A stretch of DNA of 64,000 bases, from NCBI RefSeq assembly GCF_023051105.1, contig NZ_JALKIL010000026.1, positions 1-64,000 on the forward strand, given 5' to 3'. This DNA is from Anaerobiospirillum sp. NML120449. Lineage in GTDB: Bacteria > Pseudomonadota > Gammaproteobacteria > Enterobacterales > Succinivibrionaceae. Made by a program: the position numbers and the translations under genes. Positions 1 through 9,342 of the stretch are shown here, one piece after another (within the stretch, counting starts at the first letter, position 1; each line of letters starts with the position of its first letter). The notes beneath the pieces were generated by a model. The model was not told where the DNA came from, did no database searches, and saw only the letters and a list, made by a program, of their open reading frames with translations.

Positions 1-68
1 AAAAAAATCGCTAACTGTGATACAGATGCGATTTCTTGTAAGAAATTGTATTTTTTGCCAAATTTAAC

Positions 69-317
69 TTGACATTTACAAATATTAACACAAACGGTTT
101 AATGTCAAGCTTGACATTAAACAGGCTTGAGTCTTCCATACGAAATCAGGCAAACGTTTCCGCAAACCAGGCTGACGCCCGTAGCCGTATTCGTGACGCT
201 GACTTCGCCGAAGAGTCTGCAAACCTTTCCCAGCAGTCTATTATTCAGCAGGCTGCTACCTCCATGCTGATGCAGGCCAACACCCGCCCTCAGCTGGGCC
301 TGTCCCTGCTTGGTTAA
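69..317 (+). pseudogene. Internally deleted flagellin remnant (82 aa)
   Basis: The last 65 or so residues are a typical flagellin C-terminal D0/D1 segment: NRLESSIRNQANVS, then ARSRIRDADFAEE, then a tail ending LSLLG. The first residues (TFTNINTN) resemble the start of a flagellin D0 helix. The roughly 200 or more residues normally between these ends are absent, so this reads as a flagellin collapsed to its two termini. The open frame begins after a TAA at 39-41. The candidate starts are TTG at 69 and ATG at 102; neither has a clear ribosome binding site. A UUCG-loop terminator follows directly. It could be a small expressed remnant or recombination donor, but a dead gene is more likely. The only other flagellar gene in the window is the isolated flhB at 20-21 kb. 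Confidence 0.7.
97..122. repeat. 26-bp perfect palindrome at flagellin junction
   Basis: A perfect 26-base palindrome centred between bases 109 and 110, with AAGCTT at its core. Its right arm contains CTTGACATT, which also occurs at 68-76. It lies where the flagellin N-terminal-like residues meet the C-terminal part, so it may mark the deletion or rearrangement junction. Confidence 0.85.
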
Positions 318-343
318 CTGACCTTGCGGAGCTGGGCTCCATT

Positions 344-379
344 GAAAAAGCCCGATATCTTCGGATATCGGGCTTTTTC
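344..379 (+). terminator. Rho-independent terminator with UUCG loop
   Basis: A 10-bp perfect stem (GCCCGATATC with its complement) closes a TTCG tetraloop and is flanked by A5 and T5. It lies 27 bases after the flagellin remnant stop. The A and T runs mean it could work in both directions. Confidence 0.9.
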
Positions 380-447
380 GTGCCTGTTTGCTTCTGTTCT
401 GGGCTGTTCTTGCTGTTCGGGCATTGGACATGCCCCATGACAGATGT

Positions 448-502
448 AAAAACCCCGGAATGACGCTGGTCGTGATGACGCTGGTCGTTCCGGGGTTTTT
501 TA
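448..502 (-). terminator. Terminator downstream of the ProQ-like gene
   Basis: The stem AAAAACCCCGGAA pairs perfectly with its complement around a 27-base loop. The loop holds a duplicated 12-mer (TGACGCTGGTCG at 461-472 and 476-487). It lies about 70 bases past the stop of the minus-strand ProQ-domain gene and has T runs on both strands. Confidence 0.85.
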
Positions 503-574
503 ATGTTTCGGGCTGGATGACGGCTGCGCTGTGGGCGCGGCCGTCATCTGGCCTGAAGGGCTGGTTGCGGGCCG

Positions 575-2413
575 CTATTCTTCACGCTTGTTAACGTTGA
601 ATACGCGACGGCGCATGACCTTTGGTCCGGTGCTCTCACCATTGCCGCCCTGCTCACCTGCTGGTGCGCCATTGTTCTGGAAGCGGTTCTGGTAACCGGT
701 CTGCTGGAAGCGGTTCTGATAGCCGCCGCCACCAGTACGGTAGCCACCGGCGCGATAGCCGCCCTGGCTGTTGTAGCCGTTCTGGTAGCCGCCCTGACCA
801 CCCTGATAGCCACCATTCTGGTAGCCACCCTGGCCGCCCTGGTAACCACCCTGGCCCTGATAACCGCCATTCTGGTAGTTATTCTGATAGCCACCGTTCT
901 GGTAGTTGTTCTGGTAGCCGCCGCCCTGGTAGCCATTGTTGTTGCTAAAGCGGTTCTGATAGCCACCCTGACGGTTCTGATAACCGCCCTGACCGCCCTG
1001 GTAACCACCATTCTGGTAGCCGCCCTGGTTGTAGCGGTTGTTGTAGCCCTGACCGTCGCCCTTGTTGAAGTTTGGACGCTGGCCCTGAGCAAAGCGGTTC
1101 TGGCCTGGGCCCGGACGGCGTGGCTTCATTGGGCGCTTGGCCTTGTGAGACTTCTTGGCCTTGGCGGTTGCAGCCTCAATCTCCTGACGGATACGCTCGA
1201 TTTCGGCCTTGGCATTCTCGCGGTGCTCTTCTTCAATCTCACCGGCTGGATTGCCATCAAGGTCTACACGAGGTACACCATCGGCGATCTTCTGCAGATA
1301 TGGCAGAGAGTGACAGTAGTTGTGGAGAATCTTGTAGCGCTGCTTGTCGAAGTACTGGAACTGGGCTTCCATGTTCTTCAGGCGATCAAGGATGTCCTGA
1401 GCGATACCTACCTTAAGAGGCAGACGCTGCTCACGGTCAACGAAAATAGCCTTAGGGAAAGCCAGGGCCAGGAAGCTCAGGAAGCGCTCGCGCTCATCCT
1501 TTTCACGGGCACGACGGGCAGCAGCGGCCTTTCGCTCAGCAAGAACACGGGCCTTGCGCTCACGACGCTCTGCAGGGGTAAGGTTTGGACGCTCCTTGAA
1601 TGGCTTCTTCTCTTCGCCATCCTGAGCCTCTTCGCTCCTGGCACCCTCAGTGCCGGCAGCCTGTACAGCGGCCTGCCCCTCTGAGTCGTCTACGTTATCC
1701 TGGGCAGCCTGAGCGGCGGCCTCATCGGCAGAAAGCTTGTTGCCAATGCTGTCATCAGGCTCGTCACCGTCATCAGAGATGTCAGCACGATTACCGATGT
1801 CATCATCGATTTCGCCATCAGAGCTGCTGGTATCAACGCGGTTGCCGATATTGTCATCAGCATCATCCTCATCGGCAGCTGGTGCAGCTGGTGCAGGTGC
1901 TGCAGCAGCCTGCTGCTGAAGGGCAGCAAGGGTAGCCTGGAGGGTGGCATCGTCGATCTTGCCTGCGTCTTTGGCCTGCTGGGCCAGCTGGAGAATCAGA
2001 TCAAGGTTGGCAGCTGCACCGGCCTCCGGAGCGGCAGCTTCATCTTTGGCAGCGGCAGTCTTCCTGGCAGCAGCGGTTCTGGTCTTGCGAGCAGGAGCGG
2101 CTTCACCGCTGTCTGCATCACCGGCACGGGCAGCAGCCTTGGCAGCCTGCTGGGCTTCCTTTTCTGCGGCTTTGGCAGCCTTGGCGGCAGCACGCTCAGC
2201 GGCTTTGGCAGCTTTCTCAGCGGCCTTGGCGGCTTCCTTGGCAGCCTTTTCAGCCGCCTTCTGCTCAGCCTTGATTCGCTTGGCTTCAGCCTCTGCAGCA
2301 AGATCAGCCTCAATTTCGGCTCTGGTACGACGCTTACGCTTAGGCTTGGCCTCAACCGGGCTCAGCTCAACAGCCTCAGGTGCTTCCTCATTCTTTGAAA
2401 CTTCGCTATCCAT
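575..2413 (-). CDS. ProQ/FinO-domain RNA-binding protein with prion-like tail
   Basis: A 612-residue protein in four parts. Residues 1-45 are charged, with a KPKRKRRTR patch. Residues 46-125 are an Ala/Lys/Glu-rich probable coiled coil or long helix. Residues 308-410 are a ProQ/FinO domain, recognised by FPKAIF, LPLKVGIAQDILDRL, YLQKI and the signature RVDLDGNPAGEIEEEH. Residues 456-580 are a Gly/Tyr/Gln/Asn tail built on GGYQN repeats. Three DDxIGN(R/K) motifs occur at 187-226. ProQ proteins are global sRNA/mRNA chaperones; E. coli ProQ is 232 residues with the domain first, so this one has a very different layout and no visible C-terminal Tudor-like domain. I chose the ATG at 2413 because GGAG lies 8 bases upstream; the upstream frame opening has no such site. 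RNA binding is well supported; phase separation by the tail is inference. Confidence 0.88.
   Translation of the reverse strand: MDSEVSKNEEAPEAVELSPVEAKPKRKRRTRAEIEADLAAEAEAKRIKAEQKAAEKAAKEAAKAAEKAAKAAERAAAKAAKAAEKEAQQAAKAAARAGDADSGEAAPARKTRTAAARKTAAAKDEAAAPEAGAAANLDLILQLAQQAKDAGKIDDATLQATLAALQQQAAAAPAPAAPAADEDDADDNIGNRVDTSSSDGEIDDDIGNRADISDDGDEPDDSIGNKLSADEAAAQAAQDNVDDSEGQAAVQAAGTEGARSEEAQDGEEKKPFKERPNLTPAERRERKARVLAERKAAAARRAREKDERERFLSFLALAFPKAIFVDREQRLPLKVGIAQDILDRLKNMEAQFQYFDKQRYKILHNYCHSLPYLQKIADGVPRVDLDGNPAGEIEEEHRENAKAEIERIRQEIEAATAKAKKSHKAKRPMKPRRPGPGQNRFAQGQRPNFNKGDGQGYNNRYNQGGYQNGGYQGGQGGYQNRQGGYQNRFSNNNGYQGGGYQNNYQNGGYQNNYQNGGYQGQGGYQGGQGGYQNGGYQGGQGGYQNGYNSQGGYRAGGYRTGGGGYQNRFQQTGYQNRFQNNGAPAGEQGGNGESTGPKVMRRRVFNVNKREE
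674..1048 (-). repeat. Coding repeat: GGYQN-rich prion-like tail
   Basis: This stretch encodes residues 456-580 of the ProQ-domain protein. Units read GGYQN, GGYQGG or GGYQNR with little other content. The bases form an imperfect 15-18-bp tandem repeat, prone to slippage. Confidence 0.9.
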
Positions 2414-3325
2414 AATTAGCTCCAACAACTTCCTGCATTGCAAGCCATACGACCACCGCACTCAACAATCAGTGGACAAAATCCGCTGACCACCATAAGC
2501 CGGTGTTAACTCCCTGTATGGGAACATGCGCCGTACAGCTGTATGTTATAGACAGACCTCTGCATTTTCAGCCTGCCACGATGTAACCGAAACAACAGAT
2601 ACCTTGTCGGTACCTGTCATCAAAATAAGCACTACATGTATTGCAGTCTCATCTGCTCGGAAAAGAACTGCACTTCTCTCTTTTACCGGACACAACCTTA
2701 AGGGGCAGAATATAAATTTACAGGCTGTCCTGCTCATAACTGATCAGTCAGCCATACTGTCCGGTATCGGGTCAGAAAAATCATAACTGCCATGCCCGGG
2801 GCCAGGCCCCTGCACATAAGATGGCAGCAAAATATCTTGCTTGATAAGAAAAACATTTACTCAGCAACAGCCATCGCTGTCAGACAATGGCCAGGCATAG
2901 TCTTTAGACTGTTATCGTGCCTGTTAACAGCGTAATACTGAGCCGGGTGCTCCTTACTTACTGGACGGTCCAGAGCATTTTTCTGCAATGTGTGTTTATG
3001 CCAGAAAAGTGCCAGATAAGGTACAACCACGCTGTTTATCCCTGAAAACGACAGGGTTTCTACATAATTCTAGATATTTAGTATACACCACGGTCAAAAT
3101 CACGATACAGCCATAGTGCATATTTTACGCACTTTAATGACATTGTTAGTGCCAGAATAAAGACGCATCCCCTTAAATCTGTCAATTAAGCCGCAGTGAT
3201 CAGGGTTGCAATCAGTGCAGCTGCCCCTGAGCGCTCTCTCTTACTGAGGTGATGACAGAGTTGATTTGCTGCCGGGAAGGCTCAGCTGATATTGGCCAGG
3301 CTCAGAGGCTGTGCTGTCAGGCCAT
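2414..3325. other. Intergenic region, no supported gene
   Basis: About 900 bases between the ProQ-like gene and the der terminator. The GC content is lower than in other gaps around 3050-3180, where TAGTATACACC and TGCATATTTTACGCA occur. The promoter of the ProQ-like gene should lie in its first 150 bases. The small plus-strand frame at 2526-2786 lacks a ribosome binding site and any recognisable protein feature, so I do not call it. Confidence 0.5.
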
Positions 3326-3400
3326 GATGTGGCCGGATGGCGGGCCTGGTGATGTGGCCGGATGGCGGGCCCGGTGGCGTGGCCGGATGACGGGCCTGGT
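3326..3400. repeat. 25-bp tandem repeat, three copies
   Basis: Three adjacent 25-base units (3326-3350, 3351-3375, 3376-3400) share the core TGGCCGGATGGCGGGCC with one to three changes per copy. They lie just beyond the der terminator and have no reading-frame significance. Confidence 0.9.
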
Positions 3401-3424
3401 GGCGCTGTATCTTTCGGTGCAATG

Positions 3425-3469
3425 AAAAATGCCGACTCTGTCCGGGTTAACAGACAAAGTCGGCCTTTT
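3425..3469 (-). terminator. Terminator downstream of der
   Basis: GCCGACT at 3431-3437 pairs with AGTCGGC at 3458-3464. There is an A run on the left and a T run on the right. The position, 130 bases past the der stop on the minus strand, fits the end of that transcript. Confidence 0.75.
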
Positions 3470-3601
3470 ATTCAGGTCAGCATGGCGATGCATATCCGGA
3501 AGCTGCCGGTGCAGCGGCAGCTGCAGCGGCGGCTGGTGAGCAGGCTGGGGCTGCAGCATTTTGTGGTGATGCAGGCCATGTTGAGACTTACTGGCATGAT
3601 G

Positions 3602-5311
3602 TTACTTGCCCTTGGAGACCTTAGGGCGCTTTTTGAGAACCATGCCAGTGCCGGTGCGTTTTGCTTCGGCAACGACGCGGTTCTGGGCGCGCTCGGCCTT
3701 CTGGGCTGCGCGGGCATAGCGGCGCTCGGTCTCAGCCTGACGCTTCTGAGCTCTGATCTTGGACTGAGTGATGCGCTTCTGAGCCGGCTTCTGATCGGCG
3801 TATGGGTTCTCACCCTCCTTGAACTCGAGCAGTACCGGGGTACCCATGATCTTCAGCGACTTGCGATAGCAGTTGATGAGATAGCGCTTGTAGCTGTCCG
3901 GCATCTTGGAAACCTTGTTGCCGTGAATAATGATGCGTGGAGGATTGTAGCCACCGGCATGGGCATACTTGAGCTTGATACGGCGACCGCCTGAAACAGG
4001 TGGCTCGTGCTCCTGCACGGCCGCAGAAAGAATGCGGTTGAGCATTGAGGAGCTGTTACGACGGGTAGCAGACTCATAGGCCTCATTGATAGACTCAAAA
4101 AGATTGCCTACACCGGTACCGTGCAGAGCTGAGATGAAGTGCACACGGGCAAAGTCCACAAAGCCCAGACGCAGGTCGAGCTCACGCTTGATTTCGTCCT
4201 TGTATTCCTGGGTAAGACCGTCCCACTTGTTGACAGCTACTACCAGAGAGCGGCCGGAATCAATGATAAAGCCCAGCAAAGACAGATCCTGATCGGTGAT
4301 GTGCTCACGGGCATCGATAACCAGAATGGCTACGTTACAGTCCTCAATGGCCTTTAAGGTCTTAACAATGGAGAACTTCTCAATGGCCTCGTTGACCTTG
4401 CGGCGCTTACGCACACCGGCAGTATCGATAACGATGTACTTCTGATCCTCGCGCTCAAGAGGAATGTAGATAGAGTCGCGGGTAGTACCTGGCATGTCAG
4501 CTACTACTACACGCTCTTCACCTAGCATGCGATTGGTCAGGGTGGACTTGCCTACATTTGGCTTGCCTACCAGAGCAAATTTGATTGGCAGGTCAGCAAA
4601 AGGAGTACGGGTGGTCTGCTCGGCCTTTTCCTTCTCCTCTTCGCTCTCCTCACCCTTAACGCGGGCACGCTGAGCCTCACGGAAGGCATGCCAGTCAAAG
4701 CCGCCGCCGGTGCGGTCTACAGGGACGTTCTCAAGGAACTCAAAGCCACTTTCCCACTGGCTGTCGTCCTCGTCCTCTTCGTCAATAATGTCGCTGTCCA
4801 GCGGACCCTCTTCACGCAGTACCGGAGCGATAACTTCCTCAAGCAGGATGTTAACGCCACGGCCATGTACTACGGCAGTCTGGTAAATCTCACCCAGACC
4901 CAGGGAGTAGAAATCAGTACCGGCAATATCAGGATCAAGACCGTCAATCTTGTTGGCCACGATAGCGCATGGCTTGCCTGACTTGCGGATGTAGTCGGCT
5001 ACAGAATAATCACCTGGCATGATGCCGGCACGGGCATCCACCATGAATAAAACAAGGTCGCACTCATCAATGGCAAGCAGTGCCTGAGAGGTCATGCGAT
5101 TGGTCAGATCTGATGGCTGCTCGGCATCCTCGGCAATACCGCCGGTGTCGATAACAATGTACTCACGGCCATCAAAAAGAGCGCGGCCGTACTTACGGTC
5201 ACGGGTCAGGCCAGGAAAGTCAGCTACCAGAGCGTCACGGGTTTTGGTCAGACGATTAAAAAGAGTAGATTTGCCAACATTAGGGCAACCTACCAGGGCT
5301 ACTACCTTCAT
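3602..5311 (-). CDS. der: Ribosome assembly GTPase Der (EngA)
   Basis: Der is the double-GTPase needed for 50S subunit maturation. Both GTPase domains are intact: G1 GCPNVGKS at residues 8-15, then DTGG and NKIDG at 120-124; the second G1 is GKPNVGKS at 249-256, with DTAGVRKR and NKWDG at 361-365. A KH-like domain (residues 440-510) follows. The protein has 569 residues against 490 in E. coli. The excess is an acidic linker (about 170-240) between the GTPase domains and a basic Arg/Lys/Ala tail (about 515-569), probably rRNA-contacting. The ATG at 5311 gives the canonical MKVVALVG start and has GGGAA upstream. It sits at the end of the conserved rlmN-to-der block, next to bamB as in E. coli but more than 1.1 kb away. 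Confidence 0.97.
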   Translation of the reverse strand: MKVVALVGCPNVGKSTLFNRLTKTRDALVADFPGLTRDRKYGRALFDGREYIVIDTGGIAEDAEQPSDLTNRMTSQALLAIDECDLVLFMVDARAGIMPGDYSVADYIRKSGKPCAIVANKIDGLDPDIAGTDFYSLGLGEIYQTAVVHGRGVNILLEEVIAPVLREEGPLDSDIIDEEDEDDSQWESGFEFLENVPVDRTGGGFDWHAFREAQRARVKGEESEEEKEKAEQTTRTPFADLPIKFALVGKPNVGKSTLTNRMLGEERVVVADMPGTTRDSIYIPLEREDQKYIVIDTAGVRKRRKVNEAIEKFSIVKTLKAIEDCNVAILVIDAREHITDQDLSLLGFIIDSGRSLVVAVNKWDGLTQEYKDEIKRELDLRLGFVDFARVHFISALHGTGVGNLFESINEAYESATRRNSSSMLNRILSAAVQEHEPPVSGGRRIKLKYAHAGGYNPPRIIIHGNKVSKMPDSYKRYLINCYRKSLKIMGTPVLLEFKEGENPYADQKPAQKRITQSKIRAQKRQAETERRYARAAQKAERAQNRVVAEAKRTGTGMVLKKRPKVSKGK

Positions 5312-6266
5312 GAAATTTTCCCTGAGACCTGTGGCCACCCTGCCCCAGCTCCTGCCCTGCGCTCACACTGTTCCCTGCCGGAAATCAGATCTGCAGCCTG
5401 GCAGCCTCGCCTGCAGCATGCTGTGCAGCCCTGCCCGCATGCATAAGTGCATGCTGCATGGCCACGCAGCTGCCACATGGGCCATGGCACTGCGGTCTCT
5501 TAAGATATTGCAAACAATTCAGCCCTGCACCGCGAGCAACCGCGCCACACTGCGCTATTGTCCGATGTTCTGCAACTTACATCAGCATCCTGTCATAACC
5601 TGGTCCCTGAGGCTGCCCGTCCCGGGCAGCTCGACACAACAAGTGCAGGAGCCACGAGCCCCTGCGCGTACGGGCCGCACAGCGGCCCTGTGTCTGTTTG
5701 AAAAGGGAAAATCCCCTCAGCTCAGAAGGGGGAGATGGGGCCATGGTAATGAGCGCCGCGCTCACTGGTGCAGTGACTGCACCTGTGCCCCTGATGAAAG
5801 CTTTCACAATACTGCAGACAGCCCTGCAGGCGCTGGCCTGATGGCTGGACGGCTCAGCCGGGGCTGATGTGGCCCCAGGCTGGACGACCATGGGGTGCTG
5901 AAAGCCCCAGACAGGATGTCCCTGTGGGCTGATGGCCCCTGGTCGGATGGCCCCAGGCTGGATGGCCATGTGGGCTGATTGTCCCTGGCCGGATGGTACT
6001 GCAGGCTGAAAGCCGGTTATAAGCTGGTTGGATACAGATAAAGTTCAGACAGCTGAATGACGAAATGCCGCTGTTAAGCGGCTGTGTCTGAGCACACATG
6101 GAGCCCCTGCCATGAGCAGTGCTCCTGCCATGAGATGAACTGGGCTGCCTGCTGTGAGACAGCACGCTGCGTGTCACTCATGGTTGTGGTCCGGCATGAA
6201 TACAATGGGCTGGAACGAGCGCTCCTGCCGGGCTTGATGGCTGCACGGAGCGTAAAACCTGGGCGT
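5312..6266. other. Long intergenic region with degenerate GC-rich repeats
   Basis: About 950 bases between der and the bamB terminator. From about 5845 to 6005 it holds degenerate units built around GGCTGATG, GGCCCCAGGCTGGA and TGGCCGGATGG, similar in wording to the 25-bp repeat at 3326-3400. Minus-strand frames here translate to repetitive Pro/Gly/His/Trp peptides, which are translated repeats rather than genes. The der promoter should lie near 5320-5420. Confidence 0.6.
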
Positions 6267-6330
6267 AAAAAAGCCCGGGGTCCGAGAAAGTGTGCATTTT
6301 ATCACATTTCTGCAGATACCCGGGCCTTTT
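6267..6330 (-). terminator. Terminator downstream of bamB
   Basis: AAAAGCCCGGG on the left pairs with CCCGGGCCTTTT on the right (one bulged G) around a 36-base AT-rich loop. It is about 150 bases after the bamB stop, in minus-strand reading. Confidence 0.75.
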
Positions 6331-6480
6331 GAAAAAGACTGGCCAGAGCCTGAGGCAGCCCTGTGGCTGCCTGATGACTGACTGAGAGCTGCCTTGTCTG
6401 GCCTGTCTGCGCCTGACTGCGGATGCGCCATGATGCGGTCCCGTCAGGGCCGCACCTGGTGCCGGGGCAGGCCCTTACTG

Positions 6481-8097
6481 TCAGATACCGAAGTTGGAGG
6501 ACTTGCGGCCGTCATCACCACCGGAAGCTGGAGTCTCGACGTACTGGGTGTCGCTGCTTTCAGAGGCAGCACCCTTGCTCTCCTCTACCTCAGAGCGTAC
6601 TCCCGGAGCGATGCCAAAGCCTGACAGACGCTCACGTCTTTCCTCTTCGTAAGCCTTACGCTGAGCCTCGTACTGAGCGCGGGCACGGGCTGCCTGCTCG
6701 GCGGCACGACGCTGGGCTGCAACATGAGCTTCCTGCTGGGCTACAGCCTTGCGGATAGCATTACGGCGGGCCTCAAGCTGCTCGCGGCTGACGCTTGACG
6801 GGGCATAAATACCACCGTCAAATACGCCTGGGTGATTTAAGGTCAGACCAAAAGCTGCGCGCTTTTTGATGTCGCTGTTAACCTGCTCTACATTGCGGGC
6901 GGCGCTTTCACGCTGGGCATCAGCAAAGGAGTAACAGGCCAGAGTACCGTCATTGGCCAGAACGTAGAGCTTGCCATCCTTGACCTGAGAGGCGCCATAA
7001 ACGCCGGAGCGGTCAACACGGCTCATATAGTCAATGGAGCCGTCAGCCATATCCATAAAGTAGATATAGCCCTCATAGTCACCTACTACGGCGTAATTGC
7101 CATATACCACTGGAGCGGTAGTCTTACGGTAACCAAGGGAGGTATTTACCCAGCGCTGGGAATTGTCCTCAGCGTTGATACAGTAGACGCTGCCATCATC
7201 AGAGGTCAGAACCAGAGACTGGTTGTCGTAAGCCATATCGCGGCTGGTCTGATAGCCAAGACGGCTCTGATAGCTGAAGGTGGAGAGATCATACTGAACC
7301 AGGCCGCCTGAGTAAGCGGCGCTGTAGAGCATGCGGCCGAGGATAAGAGGGCTGGTTGCTACGTCAGCTACACGCTCAAGAGCATTGGTGCCCACGGCAT
7401 TGCCCACATTAATCTGGTTTACGGTTGCGCCATTGGACTGGAGAATGACATTGACCTTGCCTGAGGAGGTGCCTACCAGCAGATAGTCATCTTCAACCAC
7501 TACAGGATTGGCCTGAGCGCGCAGACGTAATGGCTGAGGGGCATCACCGGTGGCCCACAGCTGTTCGCCGGTACGGGCATCAAAGGCAGTGAAATTGCCA
7601 CGGCTGTCCAGAACAAAGAGCTTGTCGCCGCTGGCGTTGAAAGCTGGACGGGCTACTACTTCAGCCTCAATGTACTTCTTCCACAGGATAGAGCCATTTG
7701 AGGTATTTAAAACGTAGACATAGCCATTTTCAGAGCCCAGGGCAATGGATGTACCGCTGATGGCTACGCCGCCAGACAGACGTGCAGAGCGCTTGTCATT
7801 ATTTTCGGCCTCATCAGAGAGGTCTACTTCCCATACGGATGCGCCGTCAGCCTGGGAGCTGGAGATTACTACGCCCTTACGGGATGCGGTATAGACATTA
7901 GTGGCATCAAAGGCAGGAGCCAGCTCGGAGTAGAAATCGTCAGTGCCACCAGTGGACTTGGTCCATAACTCATTGACAGTAAAGAGATTGTTCACCTCTG
8001 GAGCATCAACTGGCTCATAGCGCGTATCGGAGCTTGAGCAGCCGGCGAGGACCAGCATGGCAAGAGGTAAGGCAAGAGCTAATTTAGACTTCAGCAT
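6481..8097 (-). CDS. bamB: Outer membrane assembly lipoprotein BamB with C-terminal extension
   Basis: BamB is the beta-propeller lipoprotein of the BAM complex, which inserts beta-barrel proteins into the outer membrane. Residues 1-20 form a lipoprotein signal ending in the lipobox LAGC, with Cys20 lipidated. PQQ-like beta-propeller repeats follow to about residue 390 (for example GSENGYVYVLNTSNGSILWK and AFDARTGEQLW). BamB is usually about 390 residues; this one has 538. The extra 148 residues (391-538) contain an Arg/Ala/Glu/Gln helix predicted to coil (about 437-490) and a polar tail rich in Ser, Glu and Gly. I chose the ATG at 8097 because it gives the signal peptide and has GGGAA upstream. 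The extension is unusual and could reach toward peptidoglycan or BAM partners; that is inference. Confidence 0.95.
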   Translation of the reverse strand: MLKSKLALALPLAMLVLAGCSSSDTRYEPVDAPEVNNLFTVNELWTKSTGGTDDFYSELAPAFDATNVYTASRKGVVISSSQADGASVWEVDLSDEAENNDKRSARLSGGVAISGTSIALGSENGYVYVLNTSNGSILWKKYIEAEVVARPAFNASGDKLFVLDSRGNFTAFDARTGEQLWATGDAPQPLRLRAQANPVVVEDDYLLVGTSSGKVNVILQSNGATVNQINVGNAVGTNALERVADVATSPLILGRMLYSAAYSGGLVQYDLSTFSYQSRLGYQTSRDMAYDNQSLVLTSDDGSVYCINAEDNSQRWVNTSLGYRKTTAPVVYGNYAVVGDYEGYIYFMDMADGSIDYMSRVDRSGVYGASQVKDGKLYVLANDGTLACYSFADAQRESAARNVEQVNSDIKKRAAFGLTLNHPGVFDGGIYAPSSVSREQLEARRNAIRKAVAQQEAHVAAQRRAAEQAARARAQYEAQRKAYEEERRERLSGFGIAPGVRSEVEESKGAASESSDTQYVETPASGGDDGRKSSNFGI

Positions 8098-8420
8098 GTT
8101 TAATTTTTCCCAAAAACCGGCACTCAATGGGGTTATAAGACCTGTGTACCTGATTATGCAGAGGTAAAAATTCACAAAGATAACTTTTGGGCACTGGCCC
8201 TTAAGTTGATAATCATGAGTACACAGGACTGAGCAATATATAGACAGCAAATCTGCCATTTGGTTCGCAGCCTGATGCATCTGCAGGCAGCGTACGCTGA
8301 CTGCGTCAGCTGACGTTTCCTGCACAGATGCTATGCACCATGGCAGTGGACAGAGCCTGCTGCCACTGACCCTGTCAGGTCAGCAGCGCCTGTCAGGCCA
8401 GCGGCTTGCGGGCAGTCTGC
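8098..8420. other. Gap between yfgM and bamB
   Basis: These genes are closely linked in E. coli but 323 bases apart here. The gap contains an AT-richer part (8150-8240) that could hold a bamB promoter on the minus strand. I see no gene. Confidence 0.5.
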
Positions 8421-9125
8421 TTACTTGCCGCTGACGTTGTCAGGGGTGGCGCTCATGGCAGCAGCCTGCTGGTTCATGAGCTTGTAAGCTGGAGTGTCAC
8501 CGTGCTTGATGACGCTGTCGAACTTGAGCTGCAGAACAGAACTGATCTGCAGTTTGGCAGCCTCGGTGGCCTTGATGGCCTCAAGGTAGGCATCGTGAGC
8601 GCCCTGACGGTCACCCTTTGCAAGGAGCACGTCACCACGGGTCTCGGCAACTTCAATCTTGTAGGCATCGCTCTTTAAGGCTGACAGAGTGGCCAGAGCG
8701 TCCTCATAACGGCCCTGCTGGGCCTGCAGACGGGCAGTTACCAGATTGCACTGAGGAGCCAGCAGATCGCCGCCATTGGCAGCAGCGAAGGAAACGAGCT
8801 TCTGGGCCTCGTCATAGCGGGCAGCACGGATCTGAACATTGGCCATTTCAAGGGCCAGCAGAGAGCCGTATACATTCTTGTTCTGATCGATGAATTTCTG
8901 GGCATCTGCAAGGGCAGCAGCACCGCTGGTGCCGAGCTTGATCTGATGCTGGTAGACCTCATAGGCGGTCTGCTGGTTTTCAGACAGCTGCCATGCCTGG
9001 TACTGACGAACGCCTACCAGACCGGCCAGAGCGATGGCAACACCAAGAGCAATTGGCTTCCAGTGCTCATGCCACCATTTGCGCACCGCCTCTTCTCTTT
9101 CATGCTCATCAGTTAAGATATCCAT
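8421..9125 (-). CDS. yfgM: YfgM, Sec translocon-associated TPR protein
   Basis: A 234-residue inner-membrane protein with a short cytoplasmic N-terminus (MDILTDEHEREE, typical of the family), one transmembrane segment (about residues 24-41, PIALGVAIALAGLVGV) and a periplasmic TPR-like region. In E. coli YfgM binds SecYEG and the chaperone PpiD and helps pass proteins to periplasmic chaperones. The length matches the usual 206-230. The start has AGAGGA upstream. Its position between hisS and bamB is conserved. Some homologues are annotated as tetratricopeptide repeat protein or ancillary SecYEG translocon subunit. Confidence 0.93.
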   Translation of the reverse strand: MDILTDEHEREEAVRKWWHEHWKPIALGVAIALAGLVGVRQYQAWQLSENQQTAYEVYQHQIKLGTSGAAALADAQKFIDQNKNVYGSLLALEMANVQIRAARYDEAQKLVSFAAANGGDLLAPQCNLVTARLQAQQGRYEDALATLSALKSDAYKIEVAETRGDVLLAKGDRQGAHDAYLEAIKATEAAKLQISSVLQLKFDSVIKHGDTPAYKLMNQQAAAMSATPDNVSGK

Positions 9126-9342
9126 CTTTTTCCTCTAAAAATCGCAGCTGAAACGAAATAATAAACAGCTGATAATAGCTAAAAACCGGCCCCGGCGCCA
9201 TATATCAGGCCAGGTGAGCCGTGAAAAATACTGCACTGCCGCCATCCCCTTGCTCAGGCATCCTGGGGCTGCCGGCCGGGGCTGCCGGCCGGCTGCTGCA
9301 GGCCTGCGCCAGGTGCCAGGGGCCTGTGTGGCGGCAGGTCAC

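Noticed and set aside
5577..6177. Minus-strand frames giving Gly/His/Pro/Trp repeats such as GAISPQGHPVWG
   Set aside because: They are translations of degenerate intergenic repeats in two different frames. There is no ribosome site and no conserved start.
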